DNA of 64,000 nt from contig CM049310.1 in NCBI GenBank assembly GCA_026874595.1, positions 6,140,001-6,204,000 of the forward strand, read 5' to 3'. This DNA comes from Sipunculus nudus (Eukaryota > Annelida > Sipuncula > Golfingiida > Sipunculidae). A program made the position numbers and the translations under genes. The notes beneath the pieces were generated by a model. That model saw only the letters and a program-made list of their open reading frames with translations, made no database searches and was not told the origin of the DNA. Shown one piece after another: positions 44,001 to 53,000 of this stretch; within the stretch, counting starts at the first letter, position 1; every line of letters begins with the position of its first letter.

Positions 44001-47000
44001 CAAGTGGTCCTTGATTCATGATATGCATAATTAATCTCACATTTCATTTGTTCTGGCATTATTTATTTTTACCTCATGATACTTTGAGAGTGATTTACTT
44101 TCTGTGTGGGGTGCTGGTCTGCGTTTTGTTTGATAATAAACAGTGGAACCTCCTCCATGTTAAAGCTGTATGGTTATAATTGTATTGGATAAAACTCACT
44201 CTTTATAAGGCAAAAATACACCAAATTCCCAAATCAGAATGTGAATTAGCAAGATATATATTGTTTATTTCTCGTCTGTCACATTTTTGAAAAGTTTACA
44301 GTTTGAGTCCTGTTATATATACACTCTGTGACTTATTTCTTAAACAATAGTGAAAAAATTAAAAACAGAACCAGAATGATTTTAATTAGACTGGACATTC
44401 AGAGGAGGCTGCTCATAGCATGTTTTTAATGAACATGGTAGTTCACTACTGATCACTATACAACAGGTGCACTCACACTTCAGATATATAAATTTGCACT
44501 TGCTTGCAGAATGCCAAGGATGGTCACCCCTGTATTTTAATATGGTGACTCCCACCTGCTATGTTATGTAAACTAATTGTTAATGATAAAAAGAGTCTTC
44601 TGAAATCTATTTTATATACTATTTTCTAGAAAAAAATGTTTATTTTTTTGGGGTGAAAAATACAAATTGTGCATAAGTCGTTTATTCAGTGGTGTCATAT
44701 TAATTCTCCAATGTATGAGGTTCCACTGTTACTCCCTTTTCGATTATAGCTGTGTTTGTCTGATTGTTATGAAATGCCTGAACACACAGGGCTTCCAGGA
44801 CATCTTGTGCATTGTTTGATAATTAAACTTGGTGATGATTTGTAGCTGGTATGTTGTAGAGGGCTTGATTTCTTTGGTGTGTATGGTTTATAGTGGTTTA
44901 TGTTTGTGTCAGCAAATAATGATGACACCAGGGAATTCTTGGGTTTATAATGATGTTTATAAATATGCAATTTATGCAAATTAATTATAGTTAGAATTTT
45001 CCAGCTTGAAAAGTGTAAACCCGCATGCACAGGGGTTGAGATTCTGAGGTGCCTGTTGGCCTATGATTGCCAGTGGACCTGGAGAAAACTTGCTCTGGTG
45101 GTGTAAACTGTCAGAAGAACACTTTTTATTGGTCATCTGTACAAACCACACTTCTACTTATGTAATGAAAAAATGAAAGAGTGCCATGATTTTGTTGCTC
45201 TGTTATGTTTGCTTGCATGCCCCAGTTGCCTGCAAAATTTTAAGATGATATTTAGCTCTGCTAACACACAGTAGTTTTAAAGTGAAATACTTCCACATGT
45301 TTTGAACACTTAATATTAAAACCTGGAGGGCTCCCTGGTTTGTCATCTTGTGTTTAATCCATCACGGCTTTCCACATTTGCTTGCAGGATCAACAAGCAC
45401 CTTACCTGGTCTCTTTGTTAGAGGGGGGTCAGGTAAACGCAAGGCCCCTGCTCCCCTACCCCCAGGGGTCAAGAAAGGTCATGCACGCCACCCCTCTGAC
45501 CCAGGGTTTCGTACACAGACCTCCCTGATCAGGCGGCCATCCGACCCTCCTCCTCTGCCTGTCAAGACCACAACAATGCCACCTGGTGAGAGAGTCTGGT
45601 ATTATTTTAACCCTCAAGTTTATTTTATGATTACTAGTAGTCTTGTTTATATTTTTCTTTAAATTTTCCCCATGAAAGTGATGTTTGGAGAACTTGATTC
45701 TATTTAAACATTTTTTACAAACATGGTACAATGATATTGGAGCATATTACAAAGTTTAGTTTAGTTGCCAACAGGTGGCAGCAAAGTCAAGTTGAAGGAT
45801 CTTTGAAGTTGAATGAAGTAATAATTTTTTCTTTTTGCACAATGAATACCACTGATTTCATCAAAGCACACATTCATTCTTGTGCCCAACTTAATAGCTT
45901 TTAATTAACTTCAGTACTAATTAATCCACTCAAGCAGCTTAATCATGTATTCTAATATGCTGTCTTTTTTTCTGACTTTTAACTTGTCTGCACAAAACAT
46001 CAATGCTGATTTATAAGTATCAAGTGAAGTATGGTTTTGCTGTTTTTTCACCAAAGATTAGGTAAACCAGCTTGGTCACTCCATCTGCTGCAATTCTTTT
46101 AATGCATTATTCTTTGGAAAGAAATGCTGTGTTCATTAAAAATATATATTGTACAGTGTAAAAATAAATATTTAACCAATAACTGTTATAACTCAAGCCC
46201 TTTTAAAAATTTAACCACTGTCATTCAAATGGTTTGGTAGACTTCTGACTTGTCCCTCATATTTGAAAATATTCATAAAATGTTGTCTTTATTAATATTT
46301 GGTTTTCCCTTGTTAGTTCAATTTTTTCAGAAATATATTTTCCCATTCAGGCCTCAGTTTCAGCCAGGGCAGACTTTCAAGATACATATTGAGAATTCTT
46401 ACATTTAGTAATTTTTGTTGAGACTCTCTGGTGGAATATTATCAGTATAATCATATAAAATATATGATACAATTGACCAGTGATAAGTAATTACCCCTGC
46501 CACACTCTACATTTTCACAGAAGCAACTTGGTGAACGCAGGCCATGCACATTTCTGTTAATCATGTGATACAGATGATCATAGCTAAAAAAGAATACTGA
46601 TATATTAATTATATGCATGATATGCATGCCTTATTAACAAGCTGAACATAAATCAATCAAATCTGGACATTTATGATTCTTTTAATATCAGAAAATTTGG
46701 AGAATTAAAGCTAGGTAAATATAACATATTCTATAGTTTATAAGCACAATCACTTTCAAAATCTTTGTGTTGTCTCATAAATTCTTATACCTTTTGATCT
46801 GACATCAGCACAGTGTGGAATATACTATCGTAAGTTAGCTAAATGCTCATAAATGTTTTAATGAACTGGTGCTTAAAGTTATGAAAACTGTGCACTTGGT
46901 AGCAATCAGTATGTTGCTGTTTGTCAAATGTGCTATTTTCTGTTACACAAAATATCTGCTTGTTATATATGGCACGTTGGTCTTTTGGCCACAAGTAATG

Positions 47001-50000
47001 ATGGTTTTGGTATGTGTCAGGTTTGTCTGTTTGATACATGTGTAGGTGGTATATGTAAAATGTATTTGTGGTCTGTTATCTGTATAAAACATTGTTTATA
47101 GCATGACCATGTACTGGCCAGCAAGGAGCATAACTGATCTCTAATACATATCTACATGCATTTAATAAGTAATACATCTACACAATAGTTTATTGTACTG
47201 CACATGTATCTTTGTTCATGAAAAGATGAAGACGGTCAGAACAAAACAGTATGTATTTGGTAGAAAAGTCCAGGACACCAATACCAGTTTGGAATAACAC
47301 ATTCTTCCCCAGGATAAAAGATGTGCTACAGGAATTTTCATTTTAACTCGCTGTGTTCAGATCAGCTGTTGGTTAAGTTCTGTAATTTTATATATATGGA
47401 CCATATGAAACTCAGTCACTCAATAACACCCTTAAAGTGCAAAATTTGGCAAAAATAACATTTCAGTTTAAAAATAGATCAGAAGATTAAATGAGAGACA
47501 CAGTGGAACTGCATAACATAAATTGCCAGACAACTGATATTCAATTATTCTTGATGATAAACACCATGAAATAAAAAAGTACATGTTTGATACCAATATA
47601 TTGTCCAACTATGTGTTGATATATCATTAGATCACACATTGTGGTTTTTTTATACCTACATTATATAACTGTATTTTACTTACACCTGTCTGATCAGAAC
47701 TTAATAGTACAAGCTCCAATTTGGTAGAAATTGTCATGCATCTCTCTTGATATGTTGATAGTATCTGAGTGCCAAGTCTTGTGTGCAACCAACATTGTGT
47801 GATGCATGCTGTAGGTCATTTGACAGTTTTAGAAATGTAGCATGATGCATGCACTGAATTCTATAAACAAGAATTGAATTTACTTGACTGAAGGATGCAG
47901 TGTTCTCTTGTTTTAAATTAAAAAAAAATATACATTTGTCTTTGGGGTAAAACTTATGTTATTGAACAGAACCTGGAATTTGGCTGTGTTGGACTCAGAT
48001 GATAAGTTTGTTTCCCAAATAATCATTTAAAATAATTTCTGTGGAAGCTAGATTTATTTATGCTGGGCAAATAATTATATATTGTAGATATATCAATTAT
48101 ATCTTTATGGGAATTATCCTAGCTGGACATTACCTAGAATGGCAGTAATAATAAACTATAAACTAAATATATGTATATGAAATGTGATAAATACAGTAAA
48201 CACTAGCTTCATACATCCATATATCCCATTCATCAGTTGGCAAATCATTGAAGCTTGATGGTAAGGACATTAGATATAAAATCATTCCATGCTCATCAGT
48301 TTCATTTTGCCAGTGGTTCATTTCATTCCTTTGATGTCAGTTTCTATCTGTCTTGTCATGTTTCAGGAGCTAAGCTTTTACTGCCACCACCATCAGACTT
48401 TGCCAATGTAACAAAGTAAGTTGACTTTCACAAGTAAAAAATATCAATTAGACAATAAATTTAGTTGTATTTGAGACCTTAAGAGTTAAGCACTTAACAT
48501 GAATTCTAGTTAAAGTGACAGAAAAAAAATGATTAACGTTTTTACATTTTGCTCTGCAAACTTTTATCCTGTAGCATATTATATTTTGTGTGTTGAGTCA
48601 TGGCATTAGATTGTCATTGTCCTGGATTCAAAGTAAACCTATTGCTTGCTTGATTGATTAAGCAAATGAACGGATAGTCATTTATTGAATGTACAAGTAT
48701 TTTCAGTATAACATGTGTAACCTCTGGAAATAATTTGTGCTAAATGCAAGACTTCCAGATTATTACGTATGTCATCATCTGATCTCTGTTTATAACTGTA
48801 AAGAATTTCAGTTCACTTTTTAAACTAGTTAAATATAATGATTACAGTTATTACAATATTACACAATAAAATATACAAAATCTGGTTAATGTATTTTCAG
48901 GCCTCCAGAACAACCTAAAAGGCCACCACCTCCCCGTACACCAGACCCTGACAAACACCATGCGAGGAACAATAACGGTAAATCACATAATTCCCAAGAA
49001 GATCATTGTATCTGCCAAAACGAAGTTTTGCGGATACTATGTTTTTGACTGGGTCCGCTGCCGCCGCCGCGGCATTTGTTTCTGGAGAACTCCTCTGAGA
49101 CTACTGGAAGGATTTTTCTGAAACTTACACAAATTATAGGGTCACATGTGAACTGGTGCCTAACCAAGTGGCCTTGACCTCTGACCTTTCCTCTCTGCCA
49201 AGCGTCGGTTTGTGCGTCTGTTTCAACACATAAACCCACATATCTCGGGAACCGTTTGACCAATCAGGAAAAAGATTTTACACAAATGTAGCCCATGGAT
49301 AGCTTTATAACATACACAAAAAAAGGTGGCTCCACCTGCAACCATTTTTGCACAGCGTCCATCTGTTTGTCTGCCTTTGGGTAAAATCACTCATATCTCT
49401 GCAGTGGTTTGACCAAATTACCTGAAATTCGGCATGCCTATACATCCCACATAGCTTTCTTGATATTATAACAGGTGGCGCCACCTACATTCATGTTAAC
49501 GCTGCAGACATCCAAGCTCATATCTCAGGAACCGTTTGACCATTCAGGAAAAGAAATTTACACAAATGTAGCCCTTGGATAGCTTTATAACATACATAAA
49601 AATGGTGGCGCCACCTGCAGCCATTTTTGCACAGCGTCCATCTGTTTGTCTGCCTTGGGTTAAAATCACTCATATCCCTGCAGTGGTTTGACCAAATAAC
49701 CTGAAATTCCGCATTCATATACATTCCGCATAGCTTTCTTGATTTTATGACAGGTGGTGCCACCTACATTCAGGTTCATGCTGCAGACATTAATGCTTAT
49801 ATTTCTGGAACCGTTTGACCAATCAGCAAAAACAAATTTACACAAATGTAGTCCTTGGATAGCTTTATAACGTACACAAAAATGATGGCGCCATCTGCAG
49901 CAATTTTTTCACAGCGTCCATCTGTTTGTCTGCCTTGGGTTAAAATCACTCATATCTCTGCAGTGGTTTGACCAAATTACCTGAAATTCGGCATGCGCAT

Positions 50001-53000
50001 ACATCTTGGATAGTTTCTCGTTCAAATAACAGGTGGCGCCACCTACAATCATGTTTACGTTTCCATTCTTATACAGATCCATTCTTATATGTAACACATG
50101 TAACTCTATTTCCCCTTGCCACTCAATCCATGCCTCACTTCACCCGTCCTACTCTGATTTTGGTGGATACACGTAGTCGCTTGTCGACTACCCGTATTCT
50201 AGTTTTCAACTGAAGGTTGTAAACACTTGTTTAACTTCTTCAGAGGTAGATGACAGGCATCAGGCATAGACAGTATATTTAAATGGAGACTATTCAATTT
50301 ACTGCTGTGTCTGTCTTACGTGTGCACACAACTTTACCCACAACATACACATACTTGTATCATGCACACCTGGATTTTACCCACACCTTGGCCATACACA
50401 CACCTGGATCTTACAAAAATCTGGATAATAAACTCACCTTGATCATACACACACCTGGATAATACCCACACCTTGATCGTGCTCTACCTAGGTGATAGGC
50501 CTGTATTCTGATCTGGATCAATTTAGTTAATATTGCTGATGTCCAGATCACTTGAATCAGTAAGTATTATTACGTTCCAGTTAATGATTATTATGTTAAT
50601 GCTTTATTAGCTCAGCTGACTGTAAGTCATCTGAGCTATAGCGATCACTCTTAGTCCGTCGTCCGTCAGGCCGTCTAGCCGTCTGGCCGTCCGGCCAGCT
50701 GACTGTTAACAAGGCACAAATTGTAACTGCTGGACCTGGAATCTTCTTACTTTACATCTAGAGAGGTCCATGAAAAATCTCCTTTGAAACCGTGAATTAG
50801 GTCTCTGTTACCCATATTCTTCAAGCTATGGGGCTCCAAAGTACGCCCCAGAATAATGAAAAATTTGATACAAAAGCTGAAGTATCTGAACAACTAATGC
50901 AGAGATCATCATAATTGTTTGCATGGATACTGATCATTGAGTGTTTCATCAGTTTCTGCAGACTGGTGGCACCATCTGTATTTGTTCGGGTGTTTTTACA
51001 ATTTTTTTTCTCTATTTTTTAGACCTTTAAAGATGTTGTTATCTGTCAACAGGGTACAAATCGTAACAACTGGAACTAGATTCTTCATTCTTGTAATGCA
51101 AGGAGGCCCATGAAAAACGTTTGTGGAAACCTGAAATTAGGTCTCTGTTTCCCATATCCTTCAAGCTATAGGACTCCGAAGTTTCCCTCAGAATAATGGA
51201 AAATTTGATAGAAAAGTTGAAGTATCTGAACAACTAATGCAGAGATCACCATGATTCTTTGCATGAATATTGATTATGGAGTGTTTCATCAGTTTCTGAT
51301 GACTGGTGGTGCAGCCTATATTTTATTCAATTTTTCGAATTTTTTTTCTGTTTTTGAGACCTTCAAGGATGCTGTCATCTGTTAAGGGGCACAAATTGTA
51401 ACAACTGGACCTAGAATCTTCATTGTTGTCATGCAAGGAGACCCATGAAAAGTGTCTGTGGAAACCTGAAATTAGGTCTCTGTTACCCATATGCTTCAAG
51501 CTATAGGACTCGGAAGTATCCCTCAGAATAATGGAAAATTTGATACAAAAGCTGAAGTATCTAAACAACTTATGCAGAGATCACCATGATTCTTTGCATG
51601 GATATTGACCATGTGTTTTTGCAGACTGGTGGAGCCACCTGTATTTTTTTACGCATTTTTTCTCTATTTTTGAGATATATAAATACAGACACAATCTTGG
51701 CCTGTTGGTTCATCTGTTTGATGCTTCAGTTGAATGGGTATATACTACATTTCAGACGATAAAATTTCCTTTTGCGGATCTCTTCCCAGTCAGCTGAGCG
51801 TCATGACCCATGGGTCACTTGTTAGCTCAGCTGACTATAAGTCATCTGAGCTTTAGTCTTGGTCCATTGTCCGTCATCCGTCTGACTGTCCGTCTATCCG
51901 TAGATGTGGCACGTTTTAAACCAAAAGACCTAGGAATCCAAAATTTGGCATAATGTAAGATGTCCCCAAGATCTCCTACCAAGTCGAAAACTGGGTCTTT
52001 GCGACTTCGTTCCTTTGAGAAATTAAGGAAAAAGCTCAATTTTTTATTAAAAACCTATTTTCACACTTCAGGACTGCCTAATATCAAAACCACTCATCTG
52101 TTTTTTTCTCATCTTTACCATAAAATAATCCTCTATAGTTCCTCTGTACATGCCAGAAATTAGGTCTGTATTATATAATTTAAAAAAGTTATGGGCCCAA
52201 ACATAATGCATTTTGTAAATAATCAGGAAAGAAATTTGATCACTTAACACAAAACTTGTTAAAGCTAAGCACTTTTTTCCTGTAATATTACTTTTATTAA
52301 TCAAAATTAAATTTTATACCCAAAATTAGATCAAAATCTTTTAAATTTTTATGTTGTTTTCTTGCTAAAATGATGTTTAAACGGAATAACTTTGTAAGAA
52401 TTAGAGATACAGTCACCAAACCAATGCATCTTATCAATGGCTAGGTCAAATTTGAAAAGAAACCATGGTGGCTTGCCAAGTGTCAGTCTCTGCATCTGAA
52501 TTCAAGATGGAATCCTATTCTTCGAGGCTGGGGGAGGGGGGGGGTTAATTGTCTGGGGATACTATGGCGCCTAGAAATATCTAGTTCCTTAAATGATGTA
52601 AGTTGCATAAACGTGCTTCAAGGTATGCGTTGGAAATTAGGAATTATTCAGGTGACATAACCTGTTATTAAGACATTGGAACAAATATTGGTTTATCAAG
52701 AGTTAACCATTTTGCAATTGAGGCTTTGGAGGGGCTCAAACTTGGGACCTATCGTTCTGAAGCCCAGTGCCTTAACCACCGGGCTACGGTCTACCCCCTA
52801 GTTAAGAAGGTCTTATTGTTTTGTATATTCTAATTGCACAGTGGTCTGACAGGTTTACAGCTGTACTATGTATTAAGATTTTATTTCTGTTGATTTTAGA
52901 TATGTCTCAGGTTCACCAGCGAATTCTTGTTGGTGGAGAACCAGAACCAGTTCCACCCCAGCCTCATAAGGTGAGAGTTCACTCAAGTTTAGTTAGTCTG

